From: Rhabdornis inornatus
Taxonomy: Eukaryota > Chordata > Aves > Passeriformes > Rhabdornithidae
Assembly (NCBI GenBank): GCA_013397075.1
Contig: VWZS01003516.1
Coordinates: 1,364,001-1,428,000, forward strand
Direction: 5' to 3'
DNA: 64,000 nt
Part shown: one piece after another, positions 27,840 through 39,097 of the stretch
Layout of the letters: every line of letters starts with the position of its first letter
Position numbering within the stretch: position 1 is the stretch's first letter
The notes under the pieces: model-generated
The model's input: the letters and a program-made list of their open reading frames with translations, nothing else
Told to the model about the DNA's origin: nothing
Database searches by the model: none
Program-made: the position numbers and the translations under genes

Positions 27840-28213
27840 GGCGCCGCGCNNNNNNNNNNNNGCGCAGTGCCGAGCTCCGATTGGCTGAGCCGCTCGCGGG
27901 GGCGGGACCTAGAGAAAGTCGCGGCCAATCCGCGCCGCGATGAGCGTTTCCCGCGGGGTGGGGGCTGCGCGCAGGCGCAGAGGGACGGGGCTGGCGCGGG
28001 CGTGAGGGAGGGAACGAACGGGGAGGGCGTGAGGGAGCGAGCGGCGGGAGGGACCGGCTGAGGCGGGGGTAGTCCCGGGGTATCCGCGGCGTTTCGCCTT
28101 CCCGCGGGTTTCTCTTCAGGGAGCGGCTTTCCTTTCCGCAGAGCCCTCGTCCCCCTCTCCGCCCCTCAGACGAAGTCCCCCGCCGCCCTCAGCTCGCCCC
28201 CGGTCCCGCCGCT
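27840..28213 (+). promoter_or_regulatory. SGPP1: SGPP1 CpG-island promoter and 5' UTR
   Basis: Dense CpG sequence directly upstream of the SGPP1 ATG, continuing through exon 1. Visible sites are an inverted CCAAT box (ATTGG 27880-27884), a GC box (27898-27906), a CCAAT box (27925-27929), an E2F-type TTTCCCGC (27947-27954) and an NRF1-like GCGCAGGCGCA (27970-27980). There is no TATA box, as expected for a dispersed-start housekeeping promoter. The exact transcription start is not determinable from sequence. An upstream ATG at 27940 would be in the leader only if transcription starts before it. Confidence 0.85.
27850..27861. other. Assembly gap (12 N)
   Basis: Twelve undetermined bases sit inside the GC-rich SGPP1 promoter, between GCGCCGCGC and GCGCAG. 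True length is unknown; such gaps are typical of GC-rich drop-out. Confidence 0.98.
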
Positions 28214-28807
28214 ATGTCCCTCGGCCAGCGCCTGGCCCGGCTGGCCGCCCACCTGCAGGACCCGCGGAAAGTGGCCGCGTTCCAGCGGCTCTGCGGGGTG
28301 GAGGGGCCCTCGGGCTGGGCTGGCGCGGAGCAACGGGGGCCGGTGGCGAACGGTGGCCCCGCGGGCGGGCCGGCGCATCCCACTGGGAACGGGGCCGTGC
28401 CCGGCGCGGCGGGAACCCCGCGGCGCTGGAGGAGGAGGCCGCGCCGAAACTCGCTGACGGAGGAGGAGGAGGGCAGCCAGGAGTTCGCCACTCGCAGCCG
28501 CTTCCTCTACTATCTGTTCAGCCTGGGCACGGAGCTGGGCAACGAGCTCTTCTACATCCTCTTTTTCCCCTTCTGCATCTGGAATGTGGACGCCTGGCTG
28601 GGCCGGAGGCTCATCATCATCTGGGTGTGGGTAATGTACCTGGGTCAGTGCACCAAGGATGTGATCCGCTGGCCGCGTCCTGCCTCGCCGCCCGTGGTGA
28701 AGCTGGAGGTCTTCTACAACTCCGAGTACAGCATGCCCTCCACCCACGCCATGTCGGGCACCGCCATCCCCCTGGCGCTCCTGCTGCTCAGCTACGGCCG
28801 CTGGCAG
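28214..28807 (+). CDS. SGPP1: SGPP1 coding exon 1 (sphingosine-1-phosphate phosphatase 1)
   Basis: SGPP1 is an ER membrane enzyme that removes the phosphate from sphingosine-1-phosphate, returning sphingosine to the ceramide salvage pathway. This exon encodes residues 1-198. The ATG at 28214 has G at -3, and the N-terminus MSLGQRLARL..LQDPRKV matches the family start, which fixes the initiator. Residues 31-78 are a Gly/Ala/Pro/Arg-rich, probably disordered stretch. RRNS at 77-80 is a basophilic-kinase-like site. Hydrophobic segments lie near 107-126, 132-146 and 180-195. Phosphatase motif 1 (KX6RP) is K148..R155-P156 and motif 2 is P175-S-T-H178, followed by conserved SGTA. The exon ends on the complete codon CAG, followed by the donor GTAATG. 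The full protein is 411 residues against 441 in human; the shortfall lies in the disordered N-terminal part. Identity is very secure; SGPP2 is less likely because its N-terminus differs. Confidence 0.96.
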
Positions 28808-30072
28808 GTAATGCTCACACCTCCGCGTCCTCATCCGTGCGCTCTCCAGCCCCGGGCTGTAAGGACGTGGCACACCTGATTTCTCTTCAGGAGGGGAGGT
28901 GGCTGAGTTTGGTTGGGAAAATGTGAGATTCGTGCCTTTTTTCCTTGCCTCTTTTTTTTTTTTTATGTGCTTTAAGCGAGTGCTCAGGTTACGAGAGGTG
29001 TTCGAGTAATTCTGTCTTGTGAATGGAAGTTGTGCTGGCTTTGGGGATTAGCTCAGCACGCATGAGAAGTTCGCGGTAACAATCTGCGTTTTGTTCCTGT
29101 GAGGGTTTTTTTTTTTCCAGCTTGTCTATTTGCGCAAAGTTTGGATGAGCATCTAGTGTTTTTACAGGCATTTGGTTTTACAGAGTGAGAATTTGGTGGA
29201 GAACCAGTAACTAAAGGGCTTCTTGTTGATCTTTCTTTGCTTCGAGTCATTTTGTAGCGTCACTGAGTTGTAGCTTTAGCCTTTTCTTTGACGATTTTAT
29301 TTTCATTAACCACAAGCTGGAAATGATTCTGCTATTTGTACTTTCAGGACGTTCTGCAATCTATCAGTGTGTTCATAATTAGCAGGAACTGGTAATCTGT
29401 GTTTTTTTCAACACCTTCATTCAGCAGAATCTCTGAAATCTGGCTATTGCACTTGGGGTCAATAGATAAGTTAAAATAACACTGTTGATCGTCTGGTTTA
29501 CGCAAGCAGTGGCATGTGCTTTGGCGCTGGCTGCTGGAAGTATGGCAACAGCAACAACTCCAGAGAAAGCACATCCAGCTCTAAATCACTGCACTGCTTT
29601 CAGCAGTAACTGAGGGAAAAGGCTTTCCCCGATAAATCTCCAGTGCAGGGTTTTGCTGTGTAATGTTTAAGAAGTTAGGCAGTAATCTGACTCTTAAGTT
29701 GTTAAATGTTTACTAACCCTTACTGTAACACCTGGTTTAAGTTGGATATAAGTCATGTCAGTGCAGAGAACTAACTCTGATTCTAGACTTCGTGCAGGGG
29801 CTTAACTCTTGTTTTCCCAGTTACCGGTGACAATCACCAGTTGTCAGCTGGCACTGCCTGACACTTTGTGGCTCTATCTCAGCATCTGGAATGGGTGACT
29901 GAAAGGAATGAGATGATTAAGGGTTAGAGATTTTATTTGGTCTCTCTAGCCAAATATTATATATCTGTTTCTGCAAGGCGTATTCATGTGCCCAAAAGGA
30001 AGCTCTTAGGGATTCATATTTGCTAGGAAAAGCTAAACTATTATCTGCTGGAGTTACACAGACATAATAATT

Positions 30073-30092
30073 ACATATATATATATATATAC
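30073..30092. repeat. (AT)n microsatellite
   Basis: About 20 bases of alternating AT within SGPP1 intron 1. Confidence 0.9.
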
Positions 30093-33000
30093 ACAATAAT
30101 AATGTCATGTTTTCTGAGTGTTTGAAATAAGTATTTGAAGTTTTGCCACTGAGATGCTTAAGCTCAAAGCTGCTTTTATTAAATGACCAAAATCTGTATA
30201 TTTGATTGTTGCTTGTTAGATGTGCAGGGCTGGTGTCAGTTGGAAACACAAACTGTATTTGTACTTCTTTGCATGTGGGAGAGCTCATTTAGCAGTTCCG
30301 GTCGATCAGCTTTGCACAGACTGATGTCACGTGTGCAGAGGAGAACCTGTCTCGATTGCCTTTATAGAACCAGCAAACAAGGTGTGAGATGGTGTTTTTG
30401 CCAATGAACCAGGTTCTATCTGTGGTTTGCCAGCCCTGCTGGCACTGCGGTCTGTGAAACACTCTGCTAATTGACTAAACGTATTTACCATGAATGCATG
30501 GTAAGAAGTCATAAATGTTCAGCCTTGTTATTCATGTAGGACTGTGCTTAAGAAATGTAGAAGCAGTGTTTGAGTCTTGATTTTAATTCCTTTTTCTTAG
30601 AAAACGAGTATGAATGAAAGATCTCTCTGAAACCAACTTCTGTCATTTCCAAATACTCATATAGAAAAAAAATCCCTTGATTTTAAAATTATTTCCAAAA
30701 ACTAATCAATAATTAACCAATGGTATGTCAAGAGTCTTTTGATTAACCTCTAGAGTTAACCTTTCATCTGACACTTCTTCCTGTTTTACTTCTGATGAAA
30801 GGGAGTAGAACCTGCGTGACATCTTTTTGTCATGGGAAATGGTGTTTTCTGGAAATGGTGTTAAAAAAAGACTGACCTCAGAAGTTCTAAGAAAGCTATT
30901 AAAGATAAACGAGTTTTTAATATGGTTTTTACTAAACTCTATGAATTTACCAGTAGGTGCAGATGGCTAGATTTAAACCTCTTGGCAAACTCTTTCTGTA
31001 TATATTTATTTTAAAGAAGCCTTACACAGAGCCTGATTGTGATGAGACAATATCTTGGAACTGTTGGTTCAGCAAATCATAGTGGAACGTGGCTGAGGAT
31101 GAATTTAAGCAGACACAGATGTAACTCTCTGCAGGGGCTTTTACTCTGGAATACAGGCAACTCTGAGTTTGTCACTTTGAAGTTTATGCTAAACCAAAGA
31201 AAGCTGCTCTTCCTCTGAACTATGTTACACCAGTGAGGAGGGAATCTCTTTTTTGTGTAGCTTATTTGCAGTTTGCTTGCAATGATCTATGACTTCCTAC
31301 TATTGTGTGATAGCTCTTTTCTATCAGACAGTCGGAGTCTTTTTCTTGAAGAATATTGAGAACAGAGAAAATATGCTTCTATTTTTCTGGCTGTGGCCCA
31401 GATTATCTATTTAAAAATGTTTGGATTGCAGTAGGGTTTTTTCTTAACCTGTTGAGTTTATGCTTTTCAATTTTTCAATGCCTTTAAGCAATTCTCTTGT
31501 AATTTCTTTTGACATAGTATTCAAAAGGATTTTTGACTATAAAGCTAAAATACTCTCTATAAATGCAATTGTTCAAGTAAAATATTTTCAGAGATAATGT
31601 ATTTTAAAGATGATTTTGGCAAATTATCACATTTAGAGACTTCAGGCATAGGGAATATTCAATTAAACTGTCTTTCAGACAGAAGCAAGTTACATATTAA
31701 GGTAACTTTCATAATAGCTAACTGTTCTGTCCATTGTACCCATATTTTTCCAGGTTTCTTCTTGTATTATGAGAGCTTGCCTGAAATTATTGATTCTACT
31801 TGCATAATACTTATTTATTTATTTATTTAATATGTTAAATTTCTGCAGGGAGACCAATTTATTTCAAAGATACCTCAGTAACCTTGAAATATAAAGCTCA
31901 TGTCAGAGACTTAAGAGAATTTGGGAATGTTATAAATGTTGATTTTTTTTTTTTCCCCTGTCTTTGAAGCGCTGGTACCATGGAAGAGGAGGGCAAACAT
32001 TTAAAAGACAGTGAGGTTATAGATCTTGATATGATGTAGGAAAAAGTAACCTTTATAAAACTGGGGAAAACTTGATTTCTCTGAAATAGTGACAGTTTGA
32101 GCCAGGCTGGCTTATATCATGTCCCAGATGAGGGGAGGAAGAGATCATGTGAACTGCTAATTACCCACAAAATCTCCAAAGGCTCAGGCTGAGACTACTG
32201 GAAAAAGTGTTTTTAATATTTTGTTTGATTATGTCGAACAGCTGATTTCAAATACATATCAAGATGTATTTTATTAGAAATTGTTCTTGAGATGGTACCT
32301 GAATGTGTCATAGCTCTGCTGGCTTATTTTGAGGAGAAAAAAATATCAGCCAGGGGATACAGAAAATTTGCTTCTCTCCCAGAGTTCCTCCAGGATGCAG
32401 CCTGGTTGTAGCAGTAGCTGTCTGCATTAGGAAATGATGGGTTTGCATTCCTTCCTGAGCTCTGCATTAATGAGCTCAGTGAGGAGCTGCTGACTCTCAC
32501 TGTAGCCACTGAGCAAACTTTGGTTGACATTCAGCAGGAGCCCAGAGCCTGGGTTGATGAGTAGCAGGCCTTTAACTATATTAACCAATGCTGATTTCCC
32601 TTCTGAAGCAGCTTGTGGTGCTGAATATGACAGCATTGTCTCCCTGGGTACTGTCTGGCAATGTTTGATATGCAAAGCCTGTCATCAGTGACTGCCTTTC
32701 CACCCCTCTGCTGCTAATGGTGACCTGGATAACACCTCTGCTAAACCCACAGTAGGTGCATGTATTCTCCAGTGGCCTCTCTGATGTATTTTTCATGTAC
32801 TGTTCATTTACTCAGTGCTCTTTTGACTCTCTGTGGTACCAGTTGTGTAAGGCTCTTATGTGGTACCACGTGAAACTCCCTTCCAGAAATCTTTCATCTG
32901 CAGACTACGACTTTTATCAGCCAGGGCTGGTGAATGTAATTAAATGAGATGGGTTTGACAGTTTTGTATTGGGATTTCAGGGAGATCTGCATCACTCTGT

Positions 33001-36000
33001 GGTTCTGATTGACCACTACTGAAGATTACCTCTAGAACTGTCTGTCTGCTCTTTCATTTCAAAAGGCCAAACTTTCCCACTGGAAACAGGGAATAATTGG
33101 TTATTGGGGGTGAATAAACAGCCTTATCACAACAGTGCTGTAGTGAGGATTTTGCAGAAAGAGGCACATCCTAGTTTTAAATGTCTGTCCTTGGTGAAAG
33201 GCTTGCATTTCCAGTAAGATTGATGTAGTGATAAACTGGAAACTACACATAGAAAAACATCTCTTACATACAGAATCTGTGTGCAGGAGCAAGTGCAGTC
33301 CCTTCAGGACACATCACCTCTCAGAGAAGCCCAAATGGGCTTTTGGCTAAAACACTAAAATGCTGAGGAGAAATGTTGGCAAAGAGATGTGTGCATGCTT
33401 GCCTAATTGGTCTTCTGGTACATGTTTCTTAAACAGTGAAACAAAAACTCTTCTGACATGGGAAGCACAGCTGAAGGGATGATCTGAAAACACAGAATTA
33501 CCCACACGATGATTTGAGAGAGAGAGATGGGAATTTGAAGGGTCAGCACTGGCCTTGTCTTCTGTGGGCCATATTTATGCTTGTAGTTTATAAAGGAAGT
33601 TGGAAAAAGTTGTTTGATGCAGGTGTTCTTACAGGTTTGAAAAGAGCACAGCCGGTTGTGACAAATGTCACTAGGGGATCTCTGCCAGAGGAATACAGCA
33701 GCCTGCATTATTAGACTGTGGTGATTATCATTAAATATATTTTTCAGTTTTGCCTAAGCAAATCTTTAATTAATGTAAAGGGTCCTGGTGGAAAACATGT
33801 AGAAACAAATGCTCTAAGGTTGGATACAGAGTTTTTGATGAAAAGGTATTCGAAGGAAATACTTCTCAAGCAGTTTCTTTCTTCTTGGTGCATTGTACAC
33901 ATGTAAAGCACTCCTTGTTCTTTCAAGTAGGTGATTAAACTGAGACAACACTATTTTTCAGAAAACATGTAGTTTCATGTATTGGGGCATAAACAGAGCA
34001 AGCCATAAGTGATTCTTGCTAGCTGTGTTCAGAGAAGGATTATTTTTTTAATGACTGCAGTGAAAGGAAATAACAAACTAATTCCTGTTGTTACTCCTTA
34101 ATTTGTTTTCAGATTAGGTGTAGCAGAAAATTAAATATTTTAACTTCCTTCAGGACTGGCATTGAAAAGTTTATCTTGGAATTTTAGAAAGAGGTTCTTG
34201 TAGTGACATGTAACACTGAGGTTTTTATGTCTCTTGATATTAATGTTGTTCAGTGCAAGAAAGAAGAAAATAATTGATAAATGTAGCTTAACCAGTGGTA
34301 TTTACCACCTAGCCCATTTTGAAAGAAAAAGTTTGTTTATTTTTCCTAAAATGACTGATGGGTGATCTGTTTTCTAACAATTATCTTCTCCCTTTTCTTC
34401 TGCTACCTTCACAAAATCATTTTTATGCTGTGCTTTTTGAACTCATCTGTCCATCCAGGGTGCTGGAGTCATTCCCATAAACATCGATTATAGCTTTTCG
34501 TATGACTATTGCCAATACATGGCCCAAATACCTTATTAAAAGCCTGGTGCTGCAAGTGCTGCTTGGATTCTTTCAGTGAACTTTATCCCAAAATAATTGT
34601 CTCAAACTTAAGTTGAACTTCTGAGTTATGATATGATTAAAAAAGATCACTGAATACTGCAGAGCACTGAAAATATTAGAAAGTTACTTTGGACTCTTTT
34701 GTGGGTGCTGGAAACTTCTCCAGTGTAGAATGTGCTTTTAAAAGGTAAAGAAGTGAGCATTTAGTGTCTTTTAATGATGTTCCCTTATGAAAGAAGAAAT
34801 TTTCTGACCTAGGTCAAAGCTTTTAGGACAGATTGTTTCCTTATGAGCATTTTTAAACAATGGTTATGTTATTAAGACTCTTGGCAAAAAGATCAAGGAG
34901 AGGGAGGAGGATGGGGAAGGGTTTTGTGTGTAGTCCAGTCAGAAGTTTGCAAGCCTGTTTTGGAGGATGTAGTGGAATTTTCTGTAGGATGGGAGTTTTC
35001 TTTTAAAAACATAGGGCATAAGGGTCTCAGATTTACTGAGAGTAGTTTCACTGCTGTTTTACAAACATGAATTGAATCTAACTTTTTCGATTAAAACAAG
35101 ATTCTGAATATGGGGAAAAAATTGAGGTCTGAAACATGATGAGCAGTTTATTCAGCCAGCTTTATCCCTAGCTTTCTCTTAATACGTAAAGTTAAGAAAT
35201 CAATTAACTTTTTAAAAAATATTTTTTAAATAACATGCTTGTTGGTTTGGGGTTTTTTAATTTATAAAAAAGAAAGCAGCATGCAGTTCAAAAAAAAACC
35301 CACACTCATAATTGTTGAGGTGGCATGTTGGCTATGGAGGCATAAGGAGATTTTGAGGATTTACATAAGATTGAGGGCATGGAGACAGGGTTTAAGATAT
35401 TTGTGTCCAAAATGGGCTGCTTCTGAATATCTGACTGAAAGTGACACCAGGCGTGGTCAAGAATGATGATACATCAATTCTTTTATCAAAAAGAACAAGC
35501 GGAGAGAATGAAACCTGGTTTCTGTGTCTACCTCTTCCAGCTGTGATCTCTGCCAACCTTCCACAGCCTCATCTGGAAGCACATGTGATGCCAGTCTGCC
35601 TTCTGATGCCTAAATGAGTAAAACCAACAGTGAATTGGGGAAGATGGTAGATGTAAACTTGTGATCTCTTGTCCTTTGTGCCTCTGTAGGTCTGACCTGG
35701 CATGCCATGAACCATGGGACTAAACTGCTGGAATTCAGCTGTCTTGCTTTAATATCTCGCATTTAAATAGAGACCCAAGTCAACATAATGAAAAGAAAAA
35801 GTGCTTATGACTTTCTTCCCTGAACACTTGATATAAGTTCACATTCAAATTTTCACATTACTCTTTCATAAAATGTGCGTGTTTTAAGTAGAAAACCTAG
35901 TAAAAACTGTTCTTTTTCCCTATCTTTGAATATTCATTTATGATTGGGAGAGGAGATTTTTGAAATTCATTTTTATAAAACAGTATTATTATAAGGCTAG

Positions 36001-36429
36001 CTGGTACCTCAGCCTTGCAGGAAACAATTTGGAAGTAAGTTTCTGGCATCAGCTTTTTTTACAAGGATCCAGGTGATGTCCCGTGTTGGTGGTATGACTC
36101 AGCATGCTGCTGAGCTCAGAGGTGTGTGGGAGTGCTGATATTCTCCTTGAATCACGTTGTGCACTTACCCCTTCGTGTGAGGACCAAATACACACTTGTC
36201 TTACCACCTCAGGGCAGATTTTAAGCAGGTGCTACCAGTTTGGTGTTCTGGGAATTCTTGAACCCAGTGGCTGCTTTAAAGGGTAGGAGTGAAAACAGGC
36301 TGAGTAGGATGCACAGCCTTGTGCTTAATTTGTGACCAGTTCTTAAAAGGTGCCTGTAAGAAGATGGGAGCCAACTCCTTTGGGCCTTTTGTGATAAGAG
36401 AAGGGATGAAGGTTCTGAACTGAACAAGG

Positions 36430-36655
36430 GTTAATTTAGATCAGATGCAGGGAAGAATATTTTGCTTCTGGTGGTGAAACTGGCACAGGTTGTCCAGAGA
36501 GGAGGTGGATGCCCTGTCCCTGGAAACATTCAGGGCCTGGTTGGATGGGCCTCTGAGCAACCTGTTGTAGTTGAAGATATCCCTGCTCCTAGCAGGGAGC
36601 TTGGACTAGATGGCCTTGAACTGTCTCCTTCAACCCAAGCTATTCTGCTGTGGTT
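36430..36655 (+). mobile_element. CR1 LINE 3' tail in SGPP1 intron 1
   Basis: Sense copy with GGTTGTCCAGAGAGGAGGTG, CTGTCCCTGGAAACATTCAG, CTTGGACTAGATGGCCTTGA and a 3' end AAGCTATTCTGCTGTGG. It lies in the same orientation as SGPP1 and about 2.4 kb before exon 2. Confidence 0.85.
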
Positions 36656-39007
36656 TGCTACGGAGAAACTAAACCAGCCCATGTTCTCAGATGGTTTAAG
36701 GGGTATTTATTCGGAATTGGAGTGAGATATGACAGAGCCAAATAATCTTTCCAAAACATTCTTCAGAGCTGGAGTTTCTGTTTCTTTCTTCCTCACACAC
36801 CCCTCCCCTGTGAATTCCCTGACAGCAAGCATTTCTTCTTTCATTTTCAGAATTATTTTAGTCTCCCTGTTATTTACAGTCAAATGCTCATGACTCTTAA
36901 GACTTCTCACCTATTTCCTTCATACTCCTTGTTCTTAGGGTTTTGCTGTTTAGCTCCTCTAACCTCTTTCCTCCCCCAATCCCAGCCTCTTACCCACAAT
37001 ATCATGAATGGCTGCTGAGCCTGGCACTTCATTCATCTTCCTGCTAAAGCTGCAGGTACTGCAGAAACAGGACAAGTCTTTATTTATTAAAGAAAAGCCT
37101 TACCCCAGTTGGGCTCTGAAAGCACAAAAGATGTGTGTCAGGAGACAAGGATGGACATAGGGTATCAAGTGATGGTCAAACAGTTTGAAACTCGAAGCTG
37201 CTCTTTGCTCAGAGGCTGCAGGGTACGGCTGTCCCTGCACATAGAGCACTTCTGCTTGCGAGCCCTGTGGGAGGGGACTGGAGCGGCAGCGTGCAGGGAG
37301 GATGTGTGGTTGGTGCAGGCAGCGTTCCTTCTACCCTGAGACCAAAGGGAGAAGCACAGTGGGGTGCAGGGATGTGGCTGCACTTGCAAGTTACCGGGGC
37401 TGCTTTTGTGGCTGCTGTAGCAGTGTTGGTATCTGATAACTCTGCAATCATGTGTGAGTGTGACACAGTTACTGGTGCGTGGCCTGGGATTAGCAGAGTT
37501 CTGAAAGGCAGGAAACTCAGTTTGTTCCAGTTACAAATGAGTCACAAGTACACAGTTCTGTTTAGATCCAGTCTGTAGATGAATGTGATGGAAGCAAAGA
37601 CAAATGTTGCTACAGGAAGTAGAGTTTAGTCTAGATGAAACACGGCTATGAGCTGGGTGTTTAGAATTTATTTTAATGTGAAATCTGCTTCTTATGTAAA
37701 ACATAAGTTTCCTGATTTTTCCCTTAGTTTGAGAACAGTTATTTTAGGTTTGTCATGCAAACATGGTCGTGCAGTTGAGAATCCAGGGAAGGTAGGAAAA
37801 ATGCAGAGGAGTGATAATCCTATCTCAGACCTTCTACTGAAAGACTGATTTTGGAACTTTACAATCTGTTAAGTGGCCTTCACAGAGGACACAGAACTTC
37901 CTCCAGTAATTTTAAAGATATTTTCTCTAATTTGCTGGATATTCTACCCTTCAGGTTACCTATAAAAGGAACCAGGGAAAGGGCAAGAAACCTGCCTGTA
38001 ATTTGTAGATTTTATTTCTAGGTTTGAGTACATGGAGGCTGCCTGTTTATATTGAAAATGTTTATTGTAGGAAGCAAAGCAATTTTGGGAACTTGCCATT
38101 TCATCTTGTGACTGCGTCTTTTATGGAATAGTGACAAAAAAGGAAGCTGTATCCTGTCCTGTACAACATTTTGCAATACCGGGGAAAGTATTTCTTACTG
38201 TGCTGTAATGTGTAAATTAGCATCGTTTTATCCAAAGCCTGAGAAAGTTAAAAAACTATATTTCTCTACATGATACGTGCTTATTAAAGCAAAGTTTTTA
38301 TTTCTTCCTGGTAAACAGTCTTTATTAATTAAAAAAATGTGAGAAGACAAAAAGAATTGGAAGAAATAATTTGATGATTTTTGTTTAACTAATGTGGCTT
38401 GTAGGAGGAAATTTTTGTGGGTTTGCAAAGAATAAAAAAAATTACTGTTTTAGGAGTTTCGTGCTGATGCTCAGAGATTGAGTCAATGATTGCAGAAGCT
38501 TTAAAACAAAGAATTGAGGAAGGAATTGAATTTCTTTGTCATTTTGTTACGAGTTCCTGCTTTTCAGGAAAAAAAGTGAAGCCACTCAGTTCTTCCTGGG
38601 TAATTGCTAACAATACCTGCATGTGAGGGAGCTGCTTCACCCAGTGTAAAACTGCTGCACAGTTTAACACACTTGTCTCTGCCCATGTGGTCGATTTGGG
38701 ATATCAGGGCGTGGCAAGACAGCTGCTACAGAGATTGATACATTCCTTACTGCTTTGAAAAAGTCTGATCAAAGCACTGAAATTCCTATATCCTGAATGC
38801 AAAGAAGACGGGGAAAGGTTGAAAGTTTGACTTAACAATGACTTTATAAATAGTGCTGTGCCAGGCCTGTGGAGGCTAGGGCAAGGAAAAGGGTAAGCAT
38901 CAGTGGCATTAATTGGAATTAATTATAGAATGTTCATAGAGTGATTCTTTTTAAAATTTGTTTTTTCCAAATTCTGATACGGTTTCTGCATTTTTCTTCC
39001 CTTCCAG

Positions 39008-39097
39008 TATCCCCTTATGTTTGGACTGATCCTGGCATTCTGTTGGTGTTCTTTGGTTTGCTGTAGTCGAATTTATATGGGAATGCATTCAATTTTG
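39008..39097 (+). CDS. SGPP1: SGPP1 coding exon 2
   Basis: This 90-bp, 30-codon phase-0 exon encodes residues 199-228. It is preceded by a pyrimidine-rich tract and the acceptor TTCCAG, and followed by the donor GTAAGA. It encodes a membrane segment (about 200-217) and the start of phosphatase motif 3, SRIYMGMHSIL, with S218, R219 and H225. In this superfamily that histidine is the nucleophile forming the phospho-enzyme. The last member of the motif, Asp, is the first codon of exon 3, so the active-site motif is split by the intron. The exon is too short to stand out as an ORF and was found by reading for motif 3 between acceptor and donor sites. Confidence 0.95.

Larger units (their letters stand above)
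28808..39007 (+). other. SGPP1: SGPP1 intron 1
   Basis: This 10.2-kb phase-0 intron runs from GTAATG to TTCCAG. It is mostly AT-rich sequence in which I recognise no coding exon. It holds an (AT)n run at 30073-30092 and a sense-strand CR1 tail at about 36430-36655. The ORFs inside it are short and unlike known proteins. The first few hundred bases continue the CpG-island shore. Confidence 0.9.

Noticed and set aside
28166..28873. 235-codon minus-strand ORF opposite SGPP1 exon 1
   Set aside because: It is the GC-rich shadow of a proven coding exon and shows no protein family features of its own.
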